A stretch of DNA of 64,000 nt from Microbacterium fluvii (GTDB taxonomy: Bacteria; Actinomycetota; Actinomycetes; Actinomycetales; Microbacteriaceae), in contig NZ_JAOPFX010000003.1 of NCBI RefSeq assembly GCF_025515205.1, positions 310,001 through 374,000 on the forward strand, in the 5' to 3' direction. Under the pieces are notes generated by a model. It did no database searches, was not told the origin of the DNA, and worked only from the letters and a program-made list of their open reading frames with translations. A program made the translations under genes and the position numbers. Each line of letters begins with the position of its first letter. The first letter of the stretch is position 1. Positions 17,261-26,456 of this stretch are shown here, one piece after another.

Positions 17261-18148
17261 ATGAGGATTCCGCTCGATCTCGCCGCGACCGTGGCGGCCG
17301 TCGTCGACGAGGGGACGCTCGAGGCGGCCGCGCGCAGACTCCACATCACCCCGTCGGCGGTGAGCCAGCGCGTCAAGGCGCTCGAAGAGCAGGTGGGCCG
17401 TGTGCTGCTCGTGCGCAGCAAGCCCGTGCGGGCCACCGAGTCGGGGGAGAGGATCGTCCGGCTGGCTCGACAGCTCGAGCTGATCGAGCACGACGCGATC
17501 GCCGACCTCGGCGACGGCGACACCGACCTGGTCTCGGTGCCGCTCGCGGTGAACGCCGATTCGCTGGCGACCTGGTTCCTGCCGCCGCTGGCGCGGCTGA
17601 CCGGCCGGCACGGGGTCGTGTTCGACCTGCACCGCGACGACCAGGACTTCACCGCAGGGCTGCTGGAGTCGGGCACCGTCATGGGTGCGGTGACCTCGCG
17701 GGCGACCCCCGTGTCGGGATGCCGGGTGGTGGCGCTCGGCACCATGCGCTACGAGGCGGTGGCCACCCCGCAGTATCGCGCGGCGTGGCTCGCATCCGGG
17801 CTCGATCCGCGGAGCCTGGCACGGGCGCCGCGCGTCGACTTCGATCGCCGCGACGATCTGCAGTCGCAGTGGCTGGAACGGGCGGGCGTCGCCCCGGCAT
17901 CCGCGCCCCGGCATTGCGTTCCGGCGTCCCACGACTTCGCCGTCGCCGTGAAGCTCGGGCTGGGGTGGGGACTGCTGCCGGCTTTCCAGTCGCGCGACGA
18001 GCTGGCCGACGGGCGTCTCGTACGCCTGGGGGGAGCGCCGATCGACGTGCCGCTGCACTGGCAGCAGTGGAATCTGCGCTCGCCGCTGCTGCAGGCGGTC
18101 GCCGACGAGATCGTCGCGGAGGGCAGGCGGGTGCTGGGAGCGGCTTAG
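17261..18148 (+). CDS. LysR-family regulator of the ArgO/LysE type (ArgP/LysG-like)
   Basis: A 295-residue LysR-type regulator. The N-terminal winged helix is at 1-60 (VDEGTLEAAARRLHITPSAV, then SQRVKALEEQVGRVLLVRS), and the effector domain includes SVPLAVNADSLATWFLPPL, which is typical of the ArgP/IciA/LysG branch. It would activate the divergent exporter when lysine or arginine accumulates. The TAG stop (17261-18148) overlaps the TAA stop of the convergent oxidoreductase by two bases. Confidence 0.9.
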   Translation: MRIPLDLAATVAAVVDEGTLEAAARRLHITPSAVSQRVKALEEQVGRVLLVRSKPVRATESGERIVRLARQLELIEHDAIADLGDGDTDLVSVPLAVNADSLATWFLPPLARLTGRHGVVFDLHRDDQDFTAGLLESGTVMGAVTSRATPVSGCRVVALGTMRYEAVATPQYRAAWLASGLDPRSLARAPRVDFDRRDDLQSQWLERAGVAPASAPRHCVPASHDFAVAVKLGLGWGLLPAFQSRDELADGRLVRLGGAPIDVPLHWQQWNLRSPLLQAVADEIVAEGRRVLGAA

Positions 18149-19176
18149 TCGTCGCTCACGCGCAGCACGATCTTGCCGCGGGTGTGCCCCTGCTCGAGGG
18201 CCGCGTGGGCGGCGGGCGCATCGGCGAGGTCGTACACCTCGTCGATGTAGACCTGCACAGCGCCCGAGTCGAGCAGGCGCCCGATGGTGGCCAGCGCTCC
18301 GCCGTCGGGGACCACCTTGTACGACGTCGCCCGCACCCCTGCCGCCGCGGCGGCCTCGGCGTAGTCGGGCCAGCCCCCGGTGGGCACCAGAACATAGAGT
18401 CCTCCGGGTCGCAGCACCTTCAGTGAGCGGGCGCCGGTGTCGCCGGACACGTTGCCGACGAGGTCGATCACGACGTCGACTCCGGCGATCACCTCATCGA
18501 ACCGCGTCGAGGTGTAGTCGATCACGACGTCGGCGCCCAGGTCGCGCAGCCAGCCCGCGTTGCGGCCGGACGCCGTGGCCGTCACGTGCGCGCCGAAGTA
18601 GGCGGCGAACTGCACCGCGAAATGGCCGACACCGCCGCTCGCGGCATGGATGAGGATGCGCTGGCCCTGGTGCGCCCGCGCCGTCTCGACGACGAGCCCC
18701 CACGCGGTGAGGGCGGCCAGCGGCACGCCCGCGGCCTCCACGTGCGAGAGCGTCGACGGCTTGTGCGCGAGCGAGAGGGTCGGCGCCACGGCGTACTCGG
18801 CGTAGGTGCCCCCCGTGCGGGGGAACGAGACCATGCCGAACACGGGCGTCCCAGGCGGAAAGGGGTGGGACTCGTAGGGCGCCTTCACGACGATGCCGCT
18901 GAAGTCGTAGCCGAGCACGGCGGGGAAGTCGGCGATCGCGCCGCTGACCCCTGCTCCGGAGCGCGTCTTGGCGTCGATGGGGTTGATCCCCGCCGCCACC
19001 ACCCGCACCAGCACTTCGCTCAGCACCGGCGACGGCACGGCTGCTGTCGCGGAGTGCAGGGCGGTGGGAGCGCCAGGTGCATCGATCGCCATGGCACGCA
19101 TGGATGCCGGCGGCTCGGGCACGGGAACGATCTCGGTGGCGGGGGTCGTGGTTCCCCGCAGCGGCCGCAGTCTCAT
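18145..19176 (-). CDS. Zinc-independent NADP-dependent alcohol dehydrogenase / quinone oxidoreductase
   Basis: A 343-residue medium-chain dehydrogenase/reductase of the quinone oxidoreductase group. The substrate-side GroES fold has PAVLGYDFSGIV, and the Rossmann motif is IHAASGGVGHFAVQFA around residue 160. No structural-zinc cysteine cluster is visible. The ATG at 19176 follows AAGGAG at spacing 7. A MarR regulator lies upstream on the same strand with a CTGTCGACAG palindrome between, so induction by an electrophile or phenolic compound is plausible. Confidence 0.85.
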   Translation of the reverse strand: MRLRPLRGTTTPATEIVPVPEPPASMRAMAIDAPGAPTALHSATAAVPSPVLSEVLVRVVAAGINPIDAKTRSGAGVSGAIADFPAVLGYDFSGIVVKAPYESHPFPPGTPVFGMVSFPRTGGTYAEYAVAPTLSLAHKPSTLSHVEAAGVPLAALTAWGLVVETARAHQGQRILIHAASGGVGHFAVQFAAYFGAHVTATASGRNAGWLRDLGADVVIDYTSTRFDEVIAGVDVVIDLVGNVSGDTGARSLKVLRPGGLYVLVPTGGWPDYAEAAAAAGVRATSYKVVPDGGALATIGRLLDSGAVQVYIDEVYDLADAPAAHAALEQGHTRGKIVLRVSDD

Positions 19177-19227
19177 CGGTCGCTCCTTCCGCCTGGCCAG
19201 CACCGCCGTCGGTGCGGCTCGATGTCT

Positions 19228-19237
19228 CTGTCGACAG
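19228..19237. promoter_or_regulatory. Palindrome, candidate MarR operator
   Basis: A perfect 10-bp palindrome CTGTCGACAG sits in the 109-bp gap between the MarR gene and the oxidoreductase gene, about 50 bp upstream of the latter's ATG. MarR proteins bind short palindromes like this. The assignment is positional. Confidence 0.35.
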
Positions 19238-19285
19238 TCAACCCGAGCATTGTCTCGGCAGTGTTACGCGGTTGCTACCGGTCGG

Positions 19286-19756
19286 CTAATCCCGCGACGA
19301 CGGGAGCTCGCCCGTGGTGAGGGCGTGCAGCAGCTGCGTGAGGCTGCGGATCTCGTCGACGCGCCACTGCTGCACGGTGGAGACCAGCGAGCGCTCCATG
19401 GGCGCGCGAGCCTGCTGCAGACGGGCGAGCCCCTCGGCCGTCGGCGAGAGCAGACTCGAACGGCGGTCGTTCGGGTCGGGGGTGCGCTCGACCAGACCGA
19501 GGTCTTCGAGGTCGTGCACCGTGCGGCTGATCTGACCCTTGTCGGCCATGAGGAGCTCGGAGAGGGCCGACTGGGTGACCGATTCGCGTCGCACGATCGT
19601 CGTGAACACCTTGTATGCCGCCGGCAGCATGCCGGGGGCGAGTCGGGCGGCGTTGTCGGCGACCATCCGCCGCATCGTGTTCACCAGTTCGCCGAACTCG
19701 GCCTCGAGGCCGCGCACGGCATCGATGCGCGCCTGCTCCGAGTCGTCTTCGTGCAC
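19286..19756 (-). CDS. MarR-family transcriptional regulator
   Basis: A 156-residue MarR-type regulator. The winged helix region reads VTQSALSELLMADKGQISRTV followed by HDLEDLGLVERTPDPNDRRS, where the DxR-containing wing is the family hallmark. The GTG at 19756 is preceded 6 nt upstream by TAAAAT (19768-19763, minus strand), which makes a leaderless mRNA likely. It probably represses the oxidoreductase gene downstream on the same strand. Confidence 0.88.
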   Translation of the reverse strand: MHEDDSEQARIDAVRGLEAEFGELVNTMRRMVADNAARLAPGMLPAAYKVFTTIVRRESVTQSALSELLMADKGQISRTVHDLEDLGLVERTPDPNDRRSSLLSPTAEGLARLQQARAPMERSLVSTVQQWRVDEIRSLTQLLHALTTGELPSSRD

Positions 19757-19782
19757 GTGATGATTTTAGGGTGCGGCGGCGC

Positions 19783-20460
19783 TCAGTCTGCGAGGGCGAG
19801 GGCGCGGAACGGCTGCCGGGGCGCCGAGGCCGGCGTCGACTCGACCGGGCGGCGTCCGCCGGTGGTGCGCCGGTGGAGTTCGTCGATGAGCGCCGTCGCG
19901 AGCCGCACGAGCTTCGCGATCTCGGCCTCATCGCGGTCGACCCAGGCGCACCGCGGCTCGTCGCCGACCGGAACGAAGTCGTCGTGCTGCTCCCAGGCCA
20001 CGAGTGTGCGCTCGGCGCCCAGCACGTGCTGCTGCCAGAAGACCTGTCGCAGGTAGGTCCGAGGGATGCTGCGCCAGGCCTTGTTGGTCGTCTTGATCTC
20101 GGCGAGGGTGACCCGCCCATGGGCGTCGACCGCGATGCCGTCGGGGGTGGCCAGGTGCCGACGCTCGATCTCGGCGTGGAAGAGGGCGCTGGAGGGGCTG
20201 ATGCCGTGGGTCGCGGCGACCCAGCGGGCGATCTCGGGCTCGCGGAGGCGCCCGTGCGCCGTGTAGGCGTTGCCGGAGAACCCCGACCCCATGAGCTTGG
20301 CGTCGGCCGCGCGGGCGATCGCGTTGTCACTGGTCAGCGTCGCGACGTCGGTCGCGGTGATCCCGCGGGAGCGAGCGCGCACCCATGCGACCCGATCGCG
20401 CGAGTCCGCCACGATCCTGGCCGCCAGCTGCGGCGATCGGGCGGCGAGTTCGGGCGACAC
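19783..20460 (-). CDS. YqaJ-like viral recombinase/exonuclease family protein
   Basis: A 225-residue protein with features of the YqaJ/lambda-exonuclease nuclease fold: GITATDVATLTSDNAIARAADAK, then LREPEIARWVAATHGISPSSALF, a catalytic-type aspartate strand TPDGIAVDAHG and the E-x-K core LAEIKTTNKAW, followed by YLRQVFWQQHVLGA. Members usually come from phages and act in single-strand annealing recombination; here no other phage gene is nearby. The GTG at 20460 was preferred over upstream in-frame starts (GTG 20493 and a start at 20625) because TAGCCT lies exactly 7 nt before it, the spacing seen at many genes here. Confidence 0.72.
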   Translation of the reverse strand: MSPELAARSPQLAARIVADSRDRVAWVRARSRGITATDVATLTSDNAIARAADAKLMGSGFSGNAYTAHGRLREPEIARWVAATHGISPSSALFHAEIERRHLATPDGIAVDAHGRVTLAEIKTTNKAWRSIPRTYLRQVFWQQHVLGAERTLVAWEQHDDFVPVGDEPRCAWVDRDEAEIAKLVRLATALIDELHRRTTGGRRPVESTPASAPRQPFRALALAD

Positions 20461-20828
20461 GTCTTCGAGGCTACGCCGATCTGCCGACAGCACCGGTCGC
20501 CTCGGCCGCGCGTCACCGCATCCGTCGCCCTTGCGCGTCGAGGCGCGCGGGGATAAGGCCGGAACAGGCGCCAGAACGGCGGCGCTGATAGGATCGGTGA
20601 GGTTGCCCTCTGGGCGACCGCTCAATTCAACACGAGCTCACGGAGCAGGCCGGCAGCTAGCTGGTCCCCTGTGGTGGATCCCCCGTCATCGTGCCGGGTG
20701 GTTTTCTACTGGTGGCCAGCGCTGGATCGCGGGATTCCCGCGCGCCGAGATCTGTCTGTTCCTGCTCCTTCGCATGACCCTCGCCCGGCACACGGCTCGG
20801 CGAGGCTAAACAAAGAAGGAGAGACCTC
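20461..20828 (+). promoter_or_regulatory. Promoter and long structured leader of pnp
   Basis: This 368-bp stretch has no convincing gene. TAGGAT at 20589-20594 is a -10 candidate, giving a leader of about 225 nt. The leader contains CGCGGG-ATT-CCCGCG (20728-20742), the palindrome CCAGCGCTGG (20716-20725) and a strong AAGGAG at 20816-20821, 7 nt before the TTG start. PNPase autoregulates through an RNase-III-cleaved leader hairpin in E. coli; a comparable role is possible here but unproven. Confidence 0.55.
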
Positions 20829-23108
20829 TTGGAAGGTCCTGAAATCACGTTCGCCGAAGCCGTCCTCGACAACGGACGCTTCGGCACCCGCACCGTCCGG
20901 TTCGAAACCGGTCGCCTCGCCCAGCAGGCGCAGGGCGCCGTCGCCGCCTACCTCGACGAGGAGACGATGCTCCTGTCGGCCACCAGCGCCGGCAAGCAGC
21001 CCCGCGAAGGCTTCGACTTCTTCCCGCTGACCGTCGACGTCGAGGAGCGCTCGTACGCCGCCGGCAAGATCCCCGGTTCGTTCTTCCGCCGCGAGGGCCG
21101 CCCCTCGACCGAGGCGATCCTGGTGTGCCGTCTGATCGACCGCCCGCTGCGTCCGTCGTTCGTCGACGGCCTGCGCAACGAGGTGCAGATCGTCGTCACG
21201 GTGCTCTCGATCGCGCCGGGCGAGTTCTACGACGCCCTGGCCATCAACGCCGCGTCGCTGTCGACCCAGATCTCGGGTCTGCCGTTCTCCGGCCCGATCG
21301 CGGGCGTGCGCCTCGCGCTCATCCCCGGTCACGGCGAGCACGCCGACCAGTGGATCGCCTTCCCCAAGGCCGAGCAGCTCGAGGAGGCCGTGTTCGACCT
21401 GATCGTGGCCGGCCGCGTGCTGCCCGACGGTGACGTCGCGATCATGATGGTCGAGGCCGAGGCCACCGAGCACAGCTGGAACCTCATCAAGGCCGGCGCC
21501 ACCAAGCCCAGCGAAGAGATCGTCGCGCAGGGCCTCGAGGCCGCCAAGCCCTTCATCAAGGAGCTCGTCGCGGCGCAGAACGTCGTGGCGAACACCGCCG
21601 CGAAGGAGATCCAGCCGTACCCGGTGTTCCCGCCGTACGCGCAGGAGACCTACGACTTCGTCGCCGGCCGCGCCTACGACAAGCTCGTGCCGATCTACCA
21701 GATCGCCGACAAGGTCGAGCGCCAGACCGCCGACGACGCACTGAAGGATGCCGTCAAGGCAGAGGTCGCCGCCGCCGTCGAGGCCGGCGAGCTGCCTGCC
21801 GCGGCGAACGCCGAGGTGTCCGCCGCCTACAAGTCGGTCACCAAGAAGATCGTGCGTGGCCGCATCCTCGCCGAGGGTGTGCGCATCGACGGTCGAGGCC
21901 TCGCCGACATCCGTGCGCTCGACGCCGAGGTGCAGGTCATCCCCCGAGTGCACGGCTCGGCGATCTTCCAGCGCGGCGAGACCCAGATCCTGGGTGTCAC
22001 GACGCTGAACATGCTCAAGATGGAGCAGCAGATCGACTCGCTCTCGCCGGTGACGCACAAGCGCTACATGCACCACTACAACTTCCCGCCGTACTCGACC
22101 GGTGAGACCGGCCGCGTCGGCTCGCCGAAGCGTCGAGAGATCGGGCACGGCTTCCTGGCCGAGCGCGCCCTCGTGCCGGTGCTGCCCTCGCGCGAGGAGT
22201 TCCCCTACGCGATCCGCCAGGTTTCCGAGGCCCTCGGCTCCAACGGCTCGACGTCGATGGGCTCGGTCTGCGCCTCGACGCTGTCGCTGCTGAACGCGGG
22301 TGTGCCGCTGCGCGCTCCCGTCGCCGGCATCGCGATGGGCCTGGTCTCGGACGAGGTCGACGGGCAGACGCGCTACGCCGCGCTGACCGACATCCTCGGT
22401 GCGGAAGACGCGCTGGGCGACATGGACTTCAAGGTCGCCGGCACGAGCGAGTTCGTCACCGCGATCCAGCTCGACACGAAGCTCGACGGCATCCCGTCGT
22501 CGGTGCTCGCCGCCGCGCTGACCCAGGCCAAGGACGCGCGTCTGACGATCCTCAACGTGCTCAACGCCGCCATCGACGGCCCCGACGAGATGGCGCCCAC
22601 CGCGCCGCGCGTCATCAGCGTGCAGATCCCGGTCGACAAGATCGGCGAGCTGATCGGCCCGAAGGGCAAGACGATCAACGCGATCCAGGACGAGACCGGC
22701 GCGCAGATCTCCATCGAGGAGGACGGCACCGTCTACATCGGCGCCGTCGACGGACCGTCGGCCGAGGCCGCCCGGGCCCAGGTCAACGCGATCGCCAACC
22801 CCACCAACCCGGAGGTCGGCGAGCAGTTCCTCGGCACGGTCGTGAAGATCGCGACGTTCGGCGCGTTCATCTCGCTGCTGCCGGGCAAGGACGGCCTGCT
22901 GCACGTCAGCGAGGTGCGCAAGCTCGCCGGCGGCAAGCGCGTCGAGAACGTCGAAGACGTGCTCGGCGTCGGCCAGAAGCTGCTCGTGCGCATCACGAAG
23001 ATCGACGACCGCGGCAAGCTGTCGCTCGAGCCGGTGCTCGAAGAGGCCGCCGACCAGGAGGGCTCCGCTGCCGCCAGCGAGGGCCCCGAGGCGCCCGCCG
23101 AGGGCTGA
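20829..23108 (+). CDS. pnp: Polyribonucleotide nucleotidyltransferase (PNPase)
   Basis: A 759-residue PNPase, full length. It has two RNase-PH domains separated by the α-helical linker, the catalytic core in the second ([20 protein letters not shown]), a KH domain from about residue 598 ([19 protein letters not shown]) and an S1 domain from about 663 to 735 ([19 protein letters not shown]). It degrades RNA 3'-5' by phosphorolysis and can add tails. The start is TTG at 20829, supported by AAGGAG 7 nt upstream and by the conserved N-terminus (…[13 protein letters not shown]). A rare start codon with a structured leader suggests translational control. Confidence 0.96.
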   Translation: MEGPEITFAEAVLDNGRFGTRTVRFETGRLAQQAQGAVAAYLDEETMLLSATSAGKQPREGFDFFPLTVDVEERSYAAGKIPGSFFRREGRPSTEAILVCRLIDRPLRPSFVDGLRNEVQIVVTVLSIAPGEFYDALAINAASLSTQISGLPFSGPIAGVRLALIPGHGEHADQWIAFPKAEQLEEAVFDLIVAGRVLPDGDVAIMMVEAEATEHSWNLIKAGATKPSEEIVAQGLEAAKPFIKELVAAQNVVANTAAKEIQPYPVFPPYAQETYDFVAGRAYDKLVPIYQIADKVERQTADDALKDAVKAEVAAAVEAGELPAAANAEVSAAYKSVTKKIVRGRILAEGVRIDGRGLADIRALDAEVQVIPRVHGSAIFQRGETQILGVTTLNMLKMEQQIDSLSPVTHKRYMHHYNFPPYSTGETGRVGSPKRREIGHGFLAERALVPVLPSREEFPYAIRQVSEALGSNGSTSMGSVCASTLSLLNAGVPLRAPVAGIAMGLVSDEVDGQTRYAALTDILGAEDALGDMDFKVAGTSEFVTAIQLDTKLDGIPSSVLAAALTQAKDARLTILNVLNAAIDGPDEMAPTAPRVISVQIPVDKIGELIGPKGKTINAIQDETGAQISIEEDGTVYIGAVDGPSAEAARAQVNAIANPTNPEVGEQFLGTVVKIATFGAFISLLPGKDGLLHVSEVRKLAGGKRVENVEDVLGVGQKLLVRITKIDDRGKLSLEPVLEEAADQEGSAAASEGPEAPAEG

Positions 23109-23133
23109 TCCAGGCTGCGGGTATCACCCCGCA

Positions 23134-23172
23134 GGAATGCCCGCTCCTCCTTCGCAGAGGAGCGGGCATTCC
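23134..23172 (+). terminator. Intrinsic terminator after pnp
   Basis: A perfect 16-bp stem, GGAATGCCCGCTCCTC (23134-23149) against 23157-23172, with a 7-nt loop. It lies 25 bp after the pnp stop. The rest of the 268-bp gap to the next gene holds a -10 candidate TACCCT near 23298 and nothing else evident. Confidence 0.85.
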
Positions 23173-23376
23173 GCATTCCCGGCCGCTGTCCGCCGGATGG
23201 GGGACGTGGGACCGGTCCCGGACGAAGCCGTGACTCAAGCGTTATCGAATGTTTACCGCTCGGCCGCCTCAATGACCGGGAGTGTCCACGGGCTGCCCTA
23301 CCCTCTAAGTACGCGCCGGGGGGTGCGGGAGAGACAGCGTTCCACGGTCCGCTCGGATCGTGAGGGGGTGAGAGAG

Positions 23377-24411
23377 ATGGCCACGTCCGGCGTCGGCAGT
23401 GTGACGGATGCGGCGGCCGCCGCGCCGCACTCGCCCGCGCTCGTGCATCCCTCCGCACCGATCCCCGTGCAGGGTCCCCCGATCGGAGAAGGTGTGCGCA
23501 TCGCCCTCGGCGAGACCGGGTTCCGGGTCTTCCCGCTGATCCTCGGCGGCGCCGAGTTCGGCTGGAACGTCGACCTCGAGTCGAGCCACGAGATCCTCGA
23601 TGCCTACGCCGGTCTCGGCGGCAACGCGCTGCACACCGCAGACAGCTACTCGGGCGGTCGCAGCGAGCACATCATCGGCCAGTGGCTGCGCTCACGCGGT
23701 GTGCGCGACGACGTCGTGCTGTCGGTGCGCGTCGGCGGCCACCCCGACAACCCGGGGCTCGGCCCCGTCAACCTCGTGCGCGCCGTCGAGGCGTCGCTCA
23801 CCCGCCTGGGCACCGACCGCATCGATCTGCTCTACCTCGACGCATCGGCCGATCGCTCCGCCGTGCTCGAAGACACCCTCGCCACCGCCGAGTGGCTCGT
23901 CGAATCGGGCAAGGCACGAGCGATCGGGGCGACCGAGTACGCCGCCGAGCAGCTCGTGCAGGCCCGCATCCTCGCCTCGGCCGGCTACCCCCGCATCACG
24001 GTGCTCGACGTGCCCTTCAACATCGTGCGACGCGACGAATTCGACGCGGACCTGCGGCTGGTCGCCGCGGCGCAGGGCATGGCGGTCACGCCCTCGCACG
24101 CACTCGAGCACGGATTCCTGTCCGGCCGCCTGCGCACCAGGGCCAAGGGCAGCCTGTCGGTGCGAGGGCTGCAGATCGCCGCACACCTCAACCGCCGAGG
24201 CAGCCGAACGCTGCGGGCGCTCGACGCCGTCGGATCGGAGTTGGGCGTGCCCGATGCCGCCGTCGCGGTGGGGTGGCTGCTCGCACAGCGCATCGTGACC
24301 GCACCGATCATCAACGCGTTCGCCCCGCAGCACGTCGAAGAGCTCGTGCAGGGTGTCGGGGTGCGCCTGAGCCGCTCGCAGCTGGCCGAGATCGCACGCG
24401 CGGCGGAGTAG
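23377..24411 (+). CDS. Aldo/keto reductase-family protein with degenerate catalytic tetrad
   Basis: A 344-residue TIM-barrel protein of the aldo/keto reductase family. The Asp and Tyr of the tetrad are present (D89-S90-Y91 in ALHTADSYSGGRS). The catalytic lysine strand reads LSVRVGG with R118, and the histidine strand reads LLYLDASAD with D155 where LYLHxPD-like sequence is expected. So two of four catalytic residues are replaced; the enzyme may be inactive or act on something else. The first ~35 residues are Ala/Pro-rich and family-atypical. The ATG at 23377 follows GAGGGGGTGAGAG. Confidence 0.8.
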   Translation: MATSGVGSVTDAAAAAPHSPALVHPSAPIPVQGPPIGEGVRIALGETGFRVFPLILGGAEFGWNVDLESSHEILDAYAGLGGNALHTADSYSGGRSEHIIGQWLRSRGVRDDVVLSVRVGGHPDNPGLGPVNLVRAVEASLTRLGTDRIDLLYLDASADRSAVLEDTLATAEWLVESGKARAIGATEYAAEQLVQARILASAGYPRITVLDVPFNIVRRDEFDADLRLVAAAQGMAVTPSHALEHGFLSGRLRTRAKGSLSVRGLQIAAHLNRRGSRTLRALDAVGSELGVPDAAVAVGWLLAQRIVTAPIINAFAPQHVEELVQGVGVRLSRSQLAEIARAAE

Positions 24412-24516
24412 GCGCGTCGCCGGTCACGCGCCGACGCCGAACTGGCGGTCGGGGCGTCGTGACGTAGGGTGGAGGAGCGCCTCGTGGCGCCGGACCCCCA
24501 CGGAGACGACTCGCTG

Positions 24517-25119
24517 ATGACGCACTACATCTACCTCGTGCGGCACGGCGAGCATCAGGACGCCGAGCACGGACTGGTCGATGGACCGCTGTCGCCGCGC
24601 GGCCGTCGGCAGGCGTCGCTGGTGGCCGATCGGCTGTCGGGCGTGCCGCTGGATGCCGTGTGGCACTCGCCGCTGATGCGCGCCAGCGAGACCGCGAAGG
24701 CCGTCGCGGATCGACTGCCGTCGGTGTCGCCCGAGCCCTCGGCGCTGCTGTTCGACTGCGTGCCGACCGGCATGACCGACCAGACCCCGGCGAGCTTCGA
24801 GCCCTTCTTCGGCAGCGTCACCGACGCCGAGATCGAGGCAGGCAGCGCCCAGATGGACGATGCCGTCAGCGAGTTCCTCGTGCGCAAGCCCGGCGAGGTG
24901 CACGAGCTGCTCATCACGCACAACTTCGTCATCGGCTGGTTCGTGCGCGAAGTGCTGCAGGCGCCGGCGTGGCGGTGGATGACCCTCAATCAGGCGCACT
25001 GCGGTCTCACCGTGATCGCCCAGAAGCAGGGGCGCCCCTGGACCCTCGTCTCGCACAACGACCTCGCCCATCTGCCGGTCGAACTGCGCACGGGGCTCCC
25101 CGAGCAGTACCCGGTCTGA
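24517..25119 (+). CDS. Histidine phosphatase (phosphoglycerate mutase-like)
   Basis: A 200-residue histidine phosphatase. The phospho-acceptor is in YLVRHGEH at residues 5-12, and the second catalytic histidine is in LLITHNFVIGW near residue 130. These cytoplasmic enzymes dephosphorylate sugar phosphates or other small molecules; the substrate is not predictable. The ATG at 24517 is favoured because the conserved β1 strand begins immediately after it. A GTG at 24484 with GGAGGAG 6-7 nt upstream would add 11 residues and is a real alternative. Confidence 0.85.
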   Translation: MTHYIYLVRHGEHQDAEHGLVDGPLSPRGRRQASLVADRLSGVPLDAVWHSPLMRASETAKAVADRLPSVSPEPSALLFDCVPTGMTDQTPASFEPFFGSVTDAEIEAGSAQMDDAVSEFLVRKPGEVHELLITHNFVIGWFVREVLQAPAWRWMTLNQAHCGLTVIAQKQGRPWTLVSHNDLAHLPVELRTGLPEQYPV

Positions 25120-25124
25120 TCGGT

Positions 25125-25589
25125 TCAGGTCAGGCGCTTGCCGTACCAGCGCGTCGCGTTGGGGTTGTCGTTGTAGGGCTCGATCTCGGTGAACCCGCTC
25201 GAGGTGTAGAGCCCGCCGGCAGCGGCGAGGGTGTGATGCGTGTCGAGCACGAGCTCCGACGCGCCCCACTCGCGCGCGCGACGCTCGAGATCATCGAGAA
25301 GCAGCCGGCCCCAGCCGCGGCCCCGGGTCGACGGCGCGAGGTAGAGGTGCTTGACCTCGTAGCGGATGCCGGTCGGCCCGTCGGCCACGCGCCGGATGCC
25401 GCCGCAGCCGACGGCATCCGCTCCGTCGAAGACGACCACGAACACGCCCGCGGGCGCCTCGAACACCGTACGTGAGGGGAAGGCCGGCGTGTACTGACCG
25501 GGGAAGCTCTCGGCGCGCATCGCGAAGTAGTCGGTCAGCAGCCCTCGCGAGACGGGATCGTCGGCGGGCATCGGACGCAGTTCGACCAT
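25125..25589 (-). CDS. GNAT-family N-acetyltransferase
   Basis: A 154-residue GNAT protein. The acetyl-CoA-binding motif is LYLAPSTRGRGWGRLLLDDLER (R/Q-x-x-G-x-G/A pattern: RGRGWG), preceded by the β4 strand region VGCGGIRRV and followed by LVLDTHHTLAAAGGLYTSSGF. The substrate is unknown. The ATG at 25589 lies 7 nt after TAGGCT on the minus strand, consistent with a leaderless transcript. It is convergent with the phosphatase gene (5 bp gap) and divergent from dapB. Confidence 0.86.
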   Translation of the reverse strand: MVELRPMPADDPVSRGLLTDYFAMRAESFPGQYTPAFPSRTVFEAPAGVFVVVFDGADAVGCGGIRRVADGPTGIRYEVKHLYLAPSTRGRGWGRLLLDDLERRAREWGASELVLDTHHTLAAAGGLYTSSGFTEIEPYNDNPNATRWYGKRLT

Positions 25590-25643
25590 GTCGACGAGCC
25601 TAATCGGGCGGGGGCGGCCGGTGCCCCGCCTAAGCTGGAGGGC

Positions 25644-26456
25644 ATGACGACGCGCGTGGCCATCGTGGGCGGCACCGGCAAGCTGGGCGGCATCATCCGG
25701 GCGGTGGTCGATGGCGAAGAGGGCTACGAGATCTCGGCGACGCTCTCGTCGCGGTCGGAGCTGAGCGAACTCGACGGTGCCGACCTCGTGATCGACGCCT
25801 CGACCCCTGCGGTCTCGATCGATGTCGTGCGGGCCGCGATCGAGCGCGGCATCCCGGTGCTCGTGGGCACCTCGGGCTGGTCGGCAGAGCGCATCGCGCT
25901 CATCAGGCCGCTCGTGGAAGCTGCCGGCACCGGCGCGATCTTCATCCCCAACTTCTCGCTGGGCTCGGTGCTCGGAACGGCGCTGGCCGCCGCCGCAGCG
26001 CCCTTCTTCCCGTCGATCGAGATCGTCGAGGCCCACCGCGAGACCAAGGTCGATTCGCCCAGCGGCACCGCCGTGCGCACGGCCGAGCTGATCGCGGCGG
26101 CACGCGCCGAGGTGGGTCCCGTCGAGTCGCCGCACGTCGACCAGCGCGCCCGCGGACAGCAAGTCGCGAGCGTGCCGATCCATTCGCTGCGTCGCCCCGG
26201 CGTCGTCGCCCGCCAGGACGTCGTGCTCTCGGGGCCGGGGGAATCGCTCACCCTCACCCACGACACCGTCGACCCCGCCCTGGCCTATGGCCCCGGCATC
26301 CGACTCGCCCTCGCCGCCGCGCGCGACGTGCGCGGCGTGGTCGTGGGGCTCGACAGCTTCATCGACATCGGTCTGCGCACGCCAGGCGGCGCGCCCGCGC
26401 GCCCGCTCGACGAGGGCGGCGTGCCCGGCCAGGTCGCGCGAGCCACCGGAGCATGA
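25644..26456 (+). CDS. dapB: 4-hydroxy-tetrahydrodipicolinate reductase
   Basis: A 270-residue DapB. The NAD(P)H motif is VAIVGGTGKLGG at residues 5-16, and the substrate/catalytic loop is EAHRETKVDSPSGTAVRTAE near 130-150, where DapB normally has HH…K.D.PSGTA; the second His is replaced by Arg. It reduces the dehydrated DapA product in lysine and meso-DAP synthesis. TAAGCT lies 7 nt before the ATG although a GGAGGG tract is also present. The stop overlaps the next gene as ATGA at 26453-26456. Confidence 0.92.
   Translation: MTTRVAIVGGTGKLGGIIRAVVDGEEGYEISATLSSRSELSELDGADLVIDASTPAVSIDVVRAAIERGIPVLVGTSGWSAERIALIRPLVEAAGTGAIFIPNFSLGSVLGTALAAAAAPFFPSIEIVEAHRETKVDSPSGTAVRTAELIAAARAEVGPVESPHVDQRARGQQVASVPIHSLRRPGVVARQDVVLSGPGESLTLTHDTVDPALAYGPGIRLALAAARDVRGVVVGLDSFIDIGLRTPGGAPARPLDEGGVPGQVARATGA

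Noticed and set aside
24469..24516. Longer N-terminus for the histidine phosphatase
   Set aside because: The GTG at 24469 lies inside a -10-like TAGGGT. The GTG at 24484 has a good ribosome site and remains possible, but family sequence starts at 24517.
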